A stretch of DNA of 64,000 nt. Source: Apricaphanius iberus. Lineage: Eukaryota; Chordata; Actinopteri; Cyprinodontiformes; Aphaniidae. Both the position numbers and the translations under genes were made by a program. A model generated the notes under the pieces. That model saw only the letters and a list, made by a program, of their open reading frames with translations, was not told the origin of the DNA and did not search any database. The stretch lies in contig JAPXFQ010001402.1 of NCBI GenBank assembly GCA_028564705.1, forward strand, positions 372,001 to 436,000, written 5' to 3'. Below are positions 22,059 to 32,037 of the stretch, in pieces (positions within the stretch are counted from its first letter, which is position 1; every line of letters starts with the position of its first letter).

Positions 22059-22959
22059 TGAGAACCCCGACCCACAGCCGCCTCCTCCTCGACAGGAAGC
22101 TTTCACCCAGGGAGCAAGGATCGGCCAGGATGTAAAATTTTTATTGTATCATTTAAGGTAGCAATGTGTCAGCTCGGGTGTACACATACCCTCTCCAGTA
22201 GCAGACCCACTCTGGCGGTGGGAGGCAAGTGTTTTGTTTTTTTCCCTCAACTTTGAGGTCCGACCACTTTTTTTAAATTTTTATTTCGGGTACCGTGCTG
22301 TCAGTTGAGCTGACAGTCTGCACTGCAGAGGCCACATGCTGCCACTCACAGTTAAATCAAATCAAATCAAATCAAACTTTATTTATAAAGCGCTTTTCAA
22401 ACAAAGAAAGTTACTCAAAGTGCTTTACAGATTTAAAATAACCCCACAACCCCCACCCCCTTCAAAAAATAAAATCATCAGTGCAAATACAACCCCCTCC
22501 CAACCTAACCCATCAGCCATACTCACTCACACACACACTTAGAAGCTACAAAAAGCGGGCTGAGTACAGATGAGCCAGGAAATGCCATCATGGGAGCCAT
22601 CTGCATCAGCAGCAGCAGATCAACAGCAGCAGCCAAGGTTCCCACCCAGGGCGCCCAGAGGAGGGAGGGCTGGTACCCCCACCTCCACCCAAGCGCTACC
22701 TGGGGGGCACCCAGGCAGCCAGAGTCGACCACCGCCCCCGATGCAGGGGGCCCCCAGAGAGGAGACACTGGCAAGAAAGATTAAAATACATTAAAATATA
22801 AAGTTAATAAAATATAAAGTATATAAAGTATAAAACACTAAGTGTAAAACAAATAATAAAAATGCAAAGCAGATTAATAAATAAACAGTTAAAAGCTGAA
22901 CTGAAAATTAAATCAGGTAAAACATGCTGAGCGATTAAAAATATATTAATAAATAATAA

Positions 22960-25900
22960 TTAGTTAAAGGCTAAGCTAAAAAGGTGAGTCTTGAGTCTGC
23001 TCTTAAAAACATTAATGTTCTCTGCGGCCCTGAGGTCCTCTGGCAGCCTGTTCCAGAAGTGAGGGCCATAATAATGGAAAGACGCCTCACCATGAGTCTG
23101 TGTCCTGACTTTGGGGATGATAAGGAGACGGCTGCCAGAGGAGCGCAGAGACCGCGAGGGTTCATACGGTAAAAGCATTTCTGACAGATACGAAGGCCCA
23201 AGACCATTAAGACACTTAAAGACCATTAAAAGAACCTTAAAATCGATCCTAAAACATATGGGGAGCCAATGCAGTGATTCTAAGACCGGTGTAATGTGCT
23301 CCCGCCTCCTAGTCTTCATCAGGACACGAGCTGCTGAATTCTGTAGAAGCTGTAAACCTGAGGTAGTCTTTTTGGGAAGACCAGAAAGCAGGGCATTACA
23401 ATAATCAATTCTACTGGTGATAAAAGCATGCATTAGCATCACCGTATTGGCCTGAGAGAAAATGGGGCGGACTCTGGCGATGTTCTTTAAGTGATAAAAA
23501 CCTATTTTGGTGATGTTTTTAATGTGAGGGATAAAAGTCAGCTCAGAGTCAAAAATCACACCCAGGTTCTTCACTTGTAAAGAAGAATTAAAAGACAATG
23601 ATTGTAGTTTTGGTAAAAGTTTTTCTCTCTGAGCCTCAGGACCGATAACTAAAACCTGAGTTTTGTCCTGGTTGAGCTGGAGAAAGTTTTCTGCCATCCA
23701 GGATTTAATGTCTAAAATGCAGTTAAAAAGTGCATCCATTGGCCGTGTGTCATCAGGAGACATGGAGATGTACAACTGTGTATCATCAGCGTAACTGTGA
23801 AAGTTAACTCCATGTCTCCTGATAACACTGCCAAGAGGGAGCATATACAGGTTAAAAAGCACTGGGCCTAAAACTGAACCCTGGGGAACACCACAAGTGA
23901 TCTTATGGACCTTAGAGGAACAGGTATCTAAACTTACCATAAAAGTCCTGTCTGTGAGGTAGGATGTGAACCAGTTGTGAACAGCACCAGAGAGGCCGAT
24001 CTGTTTTAAACGAGTTAAAAGAATAGTGTGGTCTACTGTATCAAAGGCAGCGCTTAGATCCAGAAAAACCAACACTGTCACCTTTTTAGCATCATAGTTT
24101 AATCTAAAATCATTTAAAATCTTTAAAAGCGCCGTCTCTGTGCTGTGGTTCATCCTAAAACCAGACTGAAATTTCTCTAGGACATTATGAGCGTTAATAA
24201 AATCATTAAGTTCAATAAAAACAAGTTTTTCTAAAACTTTGCTTAAAAATGGTAAGTTAGATACTGGTCGGTAGTTGTTTAAATCATTAAAATCTAAATT
24301 GCTCTTCTTCAGCAGGGGCCTCACTACCGCCGCTTTAAAGGCAGCAGGAAAAACCCCCGTCTGAAGGGAGCAATTCATAAAGTTTAAAAATTCATCTTTA
24401 AAAGAACCATAAAATTGCTTAAAAAACCTGGTGGGAATCGGGTCCAAAGCGCTTGTGGTGGGCCTCACTGAGGAGAAAACTTTATCAAGGGTCCCAGCTT
24501 CTACCAGGACAAAACTGTCCAGTGTTTCCTCTGGTGAAGGCGGACACTCTGATTTGTCTAAAACCATGTTTGCTTGAGAGGATAAAATATTACATCTGAT
24601 GGTGTCTACCTTCCCTCTGAAGTGGTCTGCATACTCCTCACAGAGACTGTTTGAGGGGGTTTTCGGAAAAGTATTAGAATTATGATGTAAAATGTTGTCA
24701 ATGGTGGAAAACAGAATTTTGGGATTATTTTTATGTTCTGAGATGATTCTGGAAAAGTATGTATTTCTGGAATATCTTAAAGCGTTATTATATAATCTGA
24801 GATGTTCTATGTATATCTGATGATTTATTGTGATTTTATTTTTCCTCCATTTCCTTTCTGCCACCCTGCAGCTCCTCTTTAATTTTCTAATAGCTGCATT
24901 TCTCCACGGTACTGTACGTTTTGAATGAGGGTTTATAACTTTAATTGGAGCCAGCAGGTTGAGAGCAGATTTAAGCCTACTGTTAAAATCATTAACGATA
25001 AAATCACAGGGGGCAGGTAAAGGTATAGGAGGAAATTTTTTTAAAACTTCAAGAAAACCTGCAGCCACTTCAGGGGTTAGATGACGCTTCCTGACAGTTC
25101 TCACAGAGGTCCCTGATTGGATAAAACTGGTGATATTAAAAAACACACAGTAGTGGTCAGAGACAGCCAAGTCAACAACAGAGGACACACTGGTGGACAG
25201 GCCATACGTGATGACCAGGTCCAGGTTGTGTCCTCTGTTGTGAGTCGGCTGCATGACATGTTGGCTAAAATCCATATAATTTAAAATATTTAAAAAATCT
25301 GTTGATAAAGGGTCTAAAAGGTTATCTATATGTAGATTAAAATCACCAGCTAAAATTATCTTCTCATAAGAGTTGTGTAAAATTGATAAAAACTCTGAAA
25401 ATTCTGGAATAAAAAGTGCATTCCTTTTCGGAGGCCTATAAACTGTGACACATAAAATCTGAGTGCTAAAAACAGAGGCAGTGTATTCAAACGTGGTAAA
25501 ATTATTAAATAAAACAGGTTTGGCGGAAAGAGTTGATGAACTAATAAAAGCAGTTCCGCCTCCCCTCTGGCTACTCCTCGTTGAATAAGAAAAGTTATAA
25601 TTAGGTGGAGAGGCCTCTGTGAGAACAGCAGGGGCATCTGCACTCAGCCATGTCTCTGTTAAAAATAAACACTGAAGGTTATTATCTAAAATCAAGTAAT
25701 TTATTATAAAAGTTTTATTCAACAGAGAGCGAACATTTAAAAGAGCAATATTAATAGTGGTTGGTGATGGAGTGACTGTATGACTTACTGTAGGTGGGAT
25801 TTTTAGTAACTGTTTATGATTATTTGGGTTGCATTTTCTTAGTTTATGATTATTTCTTTGCTCTCTGCTGACAATAACAGGTATGAATGAAGTAGGGTAA

Positions 25901-25971
25901 GGTCCAAGTCCGATATGTGAGTTACTGTTAAAATCAGGATTGAGTTCATAGGAACAAGGACCAGCTGCACA
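22960..25971 (-). CDS. L2 LINE ORF2: apurinic-like endonuclease and reverse transcriptase, intact frame
   Basis: The endonuclease would nick target DNA and the RT copy the element RNA at the nick. The frame is open for about 1,003 codons. From the first Met at 25722 there are 920 residues, but the N-terminal endonuclease strand (INIALLNVRSLLNKTF) lies upstream of that Met, so the real protein starts earlier. Numbering from that Met: TETW 22-25, AGDFN 125-129 and SDH 188-190 (endonuclease); FPAAFKAAVVRPLLKK 458-473, LSAAFD 556-561, GVPQGSVLGP 611-620 and YADD 644-647 (RT palm); then KNLGVIFDSELTF, HWLP and the C-terminal KTHLFSLAFN. All key catalytic motifs are present. No in-frame Met lies between the upstream UGA (25972-25974) and the endonuclease. 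It may be a still-functional or recently active copy; expression is unknown. Confidence 0.92.
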   Translation of the reverse strand, partial: CAAGPCSYELNPDFNSNSHIGLGPYPTSFIPVIVSREQRNNHKLRKCNPNNHKQLLKIPPTVSHTVTPSPTTINIALLNVRSLLNKTFIINYLILDNNLQCLFLTETWLSADAPAVLTEASPPNYNFSYSTRSSQRGGGTAFISSSTLSAKPVLFNNFTTFEYTASVFSTQILCVTVYRPPKRNALFIPEFSEFLSILHNSYEKIILAGDFNLHIDNLLDPLSTDFLNILNYMDFSQHVMQPTHNRGHNLDLVITYGLSTSVSSVVDLAVSDHYCVFFNITSFIQSGTSVRTVRKRHLTPEVAAGFLEVLKKFPPIPLPAPCDFIVNDFNSRLKSALNLLAPIKVINPHSKRTVPWRNAAIRKLKRSCRVAERKWRKNKITINHQIYIEHLRLYNNALRYSRNTYFSRIISEHKNNPKILFSTIDNILHHNSNTFPKTPSNSLCEEYADHFRGKVDTIRCNILSSQANMVLDKSECPPSPEETLDSFVLVEAGTLDKVFSSVRPTTSALDPIPTRFFKQFYGSFKDEFLNFMNCSLQTGVFPAAFKAAVVRPLLKKSNLDFNDLNNYRPVSNLPFLSKVLEKLVFIELNDFINAHNVLEKFQSGFRMNHSTETALLKILNDFRLNYDAKKVTVLVFLDLSAAFDTVDHTILLTRLKQIGLSGAVHNWFTSYLTDRTFMVSLDTCSSKVHKITCGVPQGSVLGPVLFNLYMLPLGSVIRRHGVNFHSYADDTQLYISMSPDDTRPMDALFNCILDIKSWMAENFLQLNQDKTQVLVIGPEAQREKLLPKLQSLSFNSSLQVKNLGVIFDSELTFIPHIKNITKIGFYHLKNIARVRPIFSQANTVMLMHAFITSRIDYCNALLSGLPKKTTSGLQLLQNSAARVLMKTRRREHITPVLESLHWLPICFRIDFKVLLMVFKCLNGLGPSYLSEMLLPYEPSRSLRSSGSRLLIIPKVRTQTHGEASFHYYGPHFWNRLPEDLRAAENINVFKSRLKTHLFSLAFN

Positions 25972-27359
25972 TCAGGATGTTGTGGATGGGGCAGTGAGGA
26001 CAGGAGCAGCTGGAGCCGGTGCAGGGGACAGGGGTGGGCGAGGGTATGCCAGGCTTAATCCCAGAATGCGGGTACCTTGTCTGTTTAAATGTAGTCCATC
26101 TGCCCCCAATAATTGACTCCTACCCCAGAAAATGTTAAAATTGTCTATAAAACCAATGTTGTGCATCACGGTAACAGAGGAAAGCCAAGTGTTGAGAGAG
26201 AGTAACCTGCTGAAGCGATTTATTCCTCTGTTTATGGTGGGAGTGGGGCCAGAAATAAAAACAGAAAGGGGCTTGTCTTTTAAAAGATTAAAAAGATGAA
26301 TAAAATCCTGCTTTAAAAGCTCAGACTGCTGTTTACGGATGTCATTGGTTCCAGCATGAATTATAACTTTACTCACAGTAGGGAAACGTTGGATGGAGTC
26401 CAGAATCTGTTCAGATATATCCTTTACTGTAGCTCCAGGAAAACAAAGGGTGACAGCTCCTCTCATCCTAACATGCCGGATAATAGAATCTCCAATGATG
26501 AGAGTGCTGGGTGGATGGTGTGCTTGCTGCTGGGCAGAAGACCTCTCGTTATCCAGGACCTGCTGGATGTTGGGTCAGCTTGGCATCCACAGGACTGCAG
26601 CGGTGTTTAGAGGGCGCCGAGGGCTCGTTCCGTGGATTCGGGGTGTAGTGAAGCACTCCTCGGCGGGTCCCGGCTGTAGTCCTGGGTCTGGCGCGACGTG
26701 GGTGGATACCGGAGTCTGACTGCTGCTCTGGCTGCTGGGAGGGGATGGGCGGCGGTCCTGCGGAGCTGCTGGTCTTCGGCGCGGTCGGAGGGACGGTCAG
26801 AGGAGGGAAGTCGTCCCCCAGGGTACCGAAGCGGTTCGACAGAGGAAGGCCGGGTGGAGGAGAACGGTGAAAGCCGCTCCGGGCGCCCCCACTGCGACCA
26901 GGCCCGACCGTCGACCACGCACCCTGGGGCGTGAGTGGAGCTGAGGGGGGCTTTTGGCTTAGCCCCCTGCTGGATCCAGCACTCCTCCTCTGCCGTAGAT
27001 GTTGTACCTCCGCCGGAGTTCGTCCGTCCGAGTCCGCCTGAATACCCAGCGATGGATTCCCCCTCCGCAGCTTCACCGGGCTGGCAGGGGATTGTGTCGG
27101 CCAGCTGGGCGCTGGTGGCAGCAGCGAAAGTTCGGCCAAAGATGATGTCCACGTCGCGCTCGTGGTCCTGGATCAGGTGTAAATTGGTGATCCTCTGCTC
27201 CAGTTCCTGGATTTTCTTGGTTAGCCTGGCACAACCATCACACCCGGAGCTACAGGTGAGTGGAGGCACGGCGGAAGTAACAGCGATCCGTGCTCTGATT
27301 AAGAACGCGTCCGATAAAAGATATGTCGCTAAAAGTTTAAAACGGTTTAAACTAGTCAA
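25972..27359 (-). pseudogene. L2 LINE ORF1 with coiled coil and SGNH-esterase domain, frameshifted
   Basis: ORF1 of CR1/L2 elements is an RNA-binding accessory protein that often carries an esterase. The N-terminal frame (27359 to about 26950) has CSSGCDGCARLTKKIQELEQ, a Cys motif leading into a short coiled coil, then IIFGRTFAAATSAQLADTIP. A Pro/Ser-rich linker continues in a second frame (27139-26549: LSNRFGTLGDDFPPL). A third frame, from about 26565 to 25972, holds the esterase: IIGDSIIRH (catalytic Ser), VIIHAGTNDIRKQ (Asn block) and LLGADGLHLNRQG (Asp/His). All four SGNH blocks look intact. At least two frame changes break the protein, so this copy would need a helper ORF1. The final frame is the same as that of ORF2, separated by one UGA. 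Confidence 0.82.
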
Positions 27360-27916
27360 GAGAAATTATTAAAAAACGAAAAACAAACAGTTAAAAAAGA
27401 ATTTAAAACTAGTTAAAACCGTGTTAACGAGCCGGAGTTAGCAGGAGGCAGCAGGACGCCGACGCATGCGCAATGGGGTATCAGCTGTTAATGCTTCAAT
27501 GGGTTCAGCAACCCTTCCTTTTATTTGTGACACCGCTGCTGTGTCCACCAAATAAAATGTCTCTTCTAGCCTCCACTTCACCCACTAGCACTTCAATCAA
27601 CATCTCCGTAAAGTTTCTCTTGTTTTTCTTTTGTTGTTGCCATATTTCCCCTCTTCTTCATATTCATCAATATTCATGTCCTGCTTTGCATTGACCCTTT
27701 ATAGCAAGATTTGGGCGTGTTCAGGGCGGGACATGAGCCAAATTCACGTGCGCAAACTTCCAAGAAGACCGTGATTTATAAAGGGAAAATTGCTTACACC
27801 TGTGCGTAGGCATGGTTTTATGAATCAGAAATTGTTTTGGCATACGCAAACTTTTTGTTTTGGTCGTACGTACATTTTTAGTAGGGATTCCACGCAATGT
27901 TTTATAAATGAGACCC

Positions 27917-28055
27917 CAGGTCTTTAATTTTCCCAGGTAGTTCAAGTGGTGCTCGCTGCAGACCCACAAAGGTGGAGCTTAACCAGAAGGTGGAGCTGCA
28001 CCAGATTCAGGCCCGCCATTCCACCAGAGTCAGACCCAGCTCAGCCCAGCCCCAC
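27917..28055 (-). pseudogene. RLE retrotransposon fragment upstream of the Harbinger insertion
   Basis: On the minus strand the last residues before the Harbinger end read SEHHLNYLGKLKTW. They join without a gap to CFQFGLLPRVLWP on the far side of the Harbinger (21386 downwards). This corresponds to the LPGK.K.WC.Q.GLLPR region of this retrotransposon family. Upstream of about 28055 the similarity ends at a T-rich stretch. Confidence 0.65.
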
Positions 28056-28876
28056 TGACTTTTTTTTTTTTACTTTGTTGCAAACAAATTAATTTACAAG
28101 CAAATCCTTTAAAAAAAAATTTATTACAAACAAATTAATTTACAAGCAAATCGTTTTTTTTCTTTAAATAAAAACTTGATTGTAAATGAACGAATTTACA
28201 AGCAAATCATTGAATACTTTAATCATTGGTTTATTCTTTATATTCTAAAGTACCTCTGGTCTTATGCCGCTAACGTCATAAAATACTAAATCACCTGTCC
28301 CATGGCCTTTTTCCCCTTCTGTTTGAGGAAACATAACCTAAAAATTGATTAAATATCTCAGGGTATAAGTCTTGTTCAGGTAACATTAGTTTGTGAATGA
28401 GAAACATTATTTCCTTGAACTAACTCTTGTATCTTGTGGCATTGAATGGATGAATGGTTCAAACATTTTCTATATAAAGATAGAAAAACAAGGAGGGAAG
28501 GATCAGTTCGAAAAGGAGGAGGAAACAGTACAGACTTATTAAATCCTGCCCCTGTATCACCCCATGCTGATCACATATTAATGCTGTAATACATGTATTA
28601 AATGATTCCAAAACACAAATTTTTATAACTCTATACAGCAGTTTTAACATAAAATTATATATATATATATATATATAAAATTCTATATTATCAACACTAT
28701 TACAGAATTATATATTTAATCTCTCTCTCTACAGAATGATACATATATGAATATATTTATCTGCATATATCTCAGGGAATCTGACTTATATTCAGCACAC
28801 ACCATTAGTTGTATGAACTGACCTTCACACCCGGAATCAAAACAGACTTTTATAAAGATGAATAAACACAAAACAA

Positions 28877-28930
<54 letters not shown>
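28056..28930. other. AT-rich filler with tandem 26-mers and AT microsatellites
   Basis: The motif caaacaaattaatttacaag followed by caaatc occurs at 28081-28106 and again at 28127-28152, with a degenerate third copy near 28187-28207. AT runs occur at about 28651-28677 and, perfectly, at 28882-28930. The minus-strand frame over the second run encodes an Ile-Tyr repeat and is an artefact. No gene was seen. Confidence 0.75.
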
Positions 28931-28937
<7 letters not shown>

Positions 28938-29235
28938 GTCATTGCACCAGACAAAAAACATTGCGTAATTTACTGGCAATGAAATTCCATTGCTTGGCAA
29001 CTGGTAACAAAGAAAAAAAGGTGACGTTAAAAACAGAAAAACCTGTTCATTAAAAGACTGGAAAGTGTAGCTATAATATATGTAGTATAAATTAAATATT
29101 GCAGTTTAGTGGGAGTCATTTGGTATTCGGCAATCTGATACCCAGAGGAAAGTAACTGTTTATAAATCTGTTTGTTCTGCAATGGATGCTGCAGAACCTC
29201 CTGCCAGGCGCGAGCAGGGTGAATAGCCAGGGTGA
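28931..29235. repeat. Unclassified dispersed-repeat fragment
   Basis: The sequence ttattgtcattgcaccagac, then caatgaaattccattgcttg, and later gcaatggatgctgcagaacc with tcctgccaggcgcgagcagg, resembles a repeat often seen dispersed in fish genomes. The minus-strand frame that covers it is fused to retrotransposon codons at 29236 and is not an independent gene. The family is not identified. Confidence 0.45.
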
Positions 29236-29302
29236 TGAGTTTGTCCATGTAGGCTCTAAGGGCAGGGAGGTGACAAGAACCGAGTTTTTGCCCACCTACA
29301 AC
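29236..29302 (-). pseudogene. RLE retrotransposon RT fragment left of the hAT element
   Basis: On the minus strand this short piece continues the RT domain across the hAT insertion. ASKWVVGGQKLG then CHLPALRAYMD reads through once the hAT and one target duplication are ignored. RAYMD corresponds to the YMDD catalytic box region, but the codon after Asp already belongs to the adjoining repeat (YMDK), so the catalytic pair is lost. Confidence 0.65.
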
Positions 29303-32029
29303 TAGGGATGTAACGATGCTTCAAGAATCGATTTAAAATCGGTCTAAACTGGTTAAAAGATCAATTGTTGTAGAAAAAAAGAACATCGATTCACAACAGC
29401 CTGTACAAATATTATGTTCTTGGCTACGTAATACGTACGTTGTCAGGAACGCAATGTGGCACACTTGCTTTCGCCCGACAGTGGCGCCAAAGTACTGTCA
29501 ATCAGAAGAACGGAACTAAGCATGGCCAGAGCAGGCAGCTTCGAGATAGAGGACGGTCCAATCAATTTGAAGTCAACAGTGTGGCAGCATTTTGGCTTTC
29601 CCGTGTTTACAAATGAAAACAATGAACGAAACACCGACAAGACAAAAACGGCATGTAAGCACTGTAAGAGACTCATAACGTACACAAATAGTACGACCAA
29701 CATGTCTCAACATCTCAGACGGCACCACAGCGAGCTTGTGTCACCACAGACATGGATGCAGGAGCGAGGAACAAAGGGGCAAACCACGCTAGCGAACGTT
29801 TTTGCAACCCCTCTCGCCCGCACCAGTCCAAGGGCTCAAGCGATTACAAGGTCTATTGCTGTATATATCGCAAAAGACATTAGGCCATTGTCAACAGTAG
29901 AAAGTGAAGGATTTCAACAAATGATTAAAACTATTGAGCCGAACTACTCCATTCCATCACATCCACACTTCAGCCAGACGTAGATGCCCAAACTTTACAG
30001 GCAAGTAAAAGCTACTGTTGTTGAGGTACTTGGAAATGCTAATAGTGTAGCAATCACTACCGATGGATGGACGTCAAGGGCAACACAAAGTTACGTGACA
30101 ATTACTGCTCATGTCATCACCACAGAGTGGGAAATGGTCAGCATAGTACTGCAAACACGCCCTCTGTTTGAAACACACAGTGGGACAAATATTGGGAATG
30201 TACTGAGAGATGCTGTTTCAGAATGGAAGCTGGAACGACCAAAACATAGCATTACCGTTGTAACTGATAACGCGAGGATCATGCATTTTGCCGTAAGAGA
30301 AGCTGGCCTGGGGCCGCATATCAAGTGCTTTGCCCATACACTAAACTTGGCCACTCAAGCGGCTCTGGCTGTACCTCGTGTCTCTCGTGTTTTAGGTCGA
30401 ATCAGGCGCATCGTCAGCTTTTTTCACCGTAGCCCCTCTGCAACCACTGTTTTGGCATCCAAGCAAAAGGCGCTTGACCAGGTCAACCAGCACAAGCTTA
30501 TAATGGATGTAACAACACGCTGGAACAGCAGTCTGGATATGGTTTAACGTTATTTGGAGCAACAAGTGGCTGTGGCAGCTGCCCTGCTCAGCACAGACAT
30601 CAGAAGAAATGCTCGGGAAGTCGACACACTGGATAATTCTGACATCCGTGATGCAGAGGACACGATGAAACTGTTGAAACCTCTAAAAAAAGCTACCACT
30701 GTGCTCTGTGATGACCACAACCCCACTGTCTCCCTCATACTGCCCCTGAAGCACATGATTGAGAAGAGCATGGCACATAATGAAGAAGACTCAGCCACAG
30801 TGACTTCTATGAAGACCGCTATCCTGAGTAATCTGTCTGGCAGATATAGCAAAGAACACAATTATCTGCTGGAATGCACTACAGTTGACCCCAGATTTCG
30901 GAGTCTTCCTCACCTAGAGGAAAACCAGCGTCAGTATGTGTTCAACAGGCTGAAGGATAAAGCTGTGCAGCTACATGACCAGGTATTAACAATACTAATT
31001 GTTTTACATTTCTAATGCTATAAAATGTTCTTAGATTTAAATTACAATTATGTAATCGCAATTAACTGTAATTCATATTCAATGAAAGCAAATGTAAAAA
31101 TGCACGTTATTTTTTCCTGTATTGCTTTCATTAATTTGCTAAACTTTTTATGTTTTACTGCCATCTATAGACCAGCTTACATGTGAAGAACACAAGTGAT
31201 GGAAGAGAGGAACAGAGTGCTTCAACACCTGCAGCAGTGAAGCTTGTTGAGTTGAGAGACAAAGCCACGCCACAGCCCCCTCCTCCCAAGAAAACAGCCT
31301 TAGAAGATCTACTAGAAGAGACATTTGTGGGACCTGCACAGGCAGCTCCAGGCAAACCACATTAACCTGGTTGAGACAGAAATCTCCAGGTACAGAAGCG
31401 AAGCACAGATACATCTTACAAGTTGTCCACTCAAGTGGTGGAAGGAGAATGGTAAGACCTACCCATTTCTTTCACCTCTTGCAAAAGCATACCTCACCGC
31501 ACCAGCCACTTCTGTACCCAGTGAACGCGTCTTCTCAACTGCAGGGGACATTGTGACTTTACAGCTTTTACCTGAAAATGTTGACATGCTCGTTTTTCTG
31601 AAGAAAAACATGCCATGATGCCAGAGAAGTGCTGATTACCTCTGTAGTATTCTGTTGTGAAATTTGTTCAGTTTACTCCAACATTGTATGTTAATAAGTA
31701 ACAAAGTCCTGTCTTTAAACCAAGTTCAGATTGATACAAAGACATAAATGCACATAATATTCAAAATAAAAAATGTTTTGATCATAAAGATTTGTGATCA
31801 TGTCTGTATTACTTATAATCACTACTATTACTTTAAGTTTTGTTAAGACAATAGAAAGATTCAATTTGAAACAAAGACATAAAGGCAATTGTACAAAAAC
31901 TGGACAAAATATTTGGCCATAAAATAACTGAAATTCATTTTGTTGTGAAAATCGTAAAACAATCGGAATCGTTAACTGAAAATCAGGAATCGAATCGAAT
32001 CGTGGCTTGAGTGAATCGTTACATCCCTA
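29303..32029 (+). mobile_element. hAT-superfamily DNA transposon with perfect 8-bp target duplication
   Basis: The terminal repeats are a perfect 15-bp match: TAGGGATGTAACGAT at 29303-29317 and its complement at 32015-32029. The flanking octamer CCTACAAC at 29295-29302 and 32030-32037 is an exact 8-bp target-site duplication, diagnostic of hAT. The 2,727-bp element carries a single ZBED-type transposase gene on the plus strand. It inserted into the RT region of an older retrotransposon, whose minus-strand reading frame resumes on the other side. Confidence 0.95.
29522..31618 (+). pseudogene. hAT transposase (ZBED1-like) pseudogene with one intron
   Basis: The transposase would bind the element ends and catalyse cut-and-paste. 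A BED zinc finger is near the N-terminus (ACKHCKR ... SQHLRRHHSE, ligands Cys-X2-Cys and two His). The RNase H-like core follows with ITTDGWTSRATQ (first Asp), VVTDNARIM (second Asp) and IKCFAHTLNLA (C-X2-H signature). The C-terminal dimerisation region has LTSCPLKWWKENGKTYPFLS and ATSVPSERVFSTAGDI. The frame is constant from 29522 to 30982 but broken by TAG at 29981-29983 and TAA at 30545-30547. A likely phase-0 GT-AG intron spans 30983-31170. The second exon shifts frame once near 31355-31370. The preferred start is the Met at 29522, close to the finger; an upstream in-frame Met exists at 29456. Confidence 0.9.
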
Positions 32030-32037
32030 CCTACAAC

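Larger units (their letters stand above)
22353..27475 (-). mobile_element. Near-full-length L2-clade LINE
   Basis: This is an about 5.1-kb non-LTR retrotransposon on the minus strand. Its 3' end at 22353-22450 has the tail (aaatcaaatcaaatcaaatc on the plus strand, i.e. TTTGA repeats) and a conserved stem region, aaagcgcttttcaaacaaag. It then carries, in minus-strand order from the 5' end, a GC-rich leader (to about 27475), ORF1 (27359-25972, damaged) and ORF2 (25971-22960, intact). It lies inside the Harbinger element. Its low mutational load compared with all other elements here implies it is among the youngest insertions in this stack. The 5' boundary is approximate, and a clear target duplication was not found. 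Confidence 0.85.
21390..27916 (+). mobile_element. PIF/Harbinger-type DNA transposon, enlarged by an internal L2 insertion
   Basis: The left end GGGTCTAATTAATAAACGTT and the right end (complement GGGTCTCATTTATAAAACAT) are inverted copies followed by CG-rich subterminal motifs (catacgcacaaaacg and its counterpart ccgtacgt-like tracts near 27870). CAG at 21387-21389 and 27917-27919 is a likely 3-bp target duplication. Removing the element and one CAG restores an open reading frame in the interrupted RLE protein (LGKLKTW joined to CFQFGLL). Harbinger elements make 3-bp duplications and encode a transposase plus a MADF/Myb-like protein. Only a transposase scrap remains. Without the inner LINE the element would be about 1.4 kb. 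Confidence 0.85.

Noticed and set aside
26356..27372. Long plus-strand frames opposite L2 ORF1
   Set aside because: Shadow frames in GC-rich sequence; the minus strand contains the esterase and coiled-coil motifs.
28716..29000. Minus-strand frame with an IYIYIY repeat
   Set aside because: Translation of the AT microsatellite at 28882-28930.
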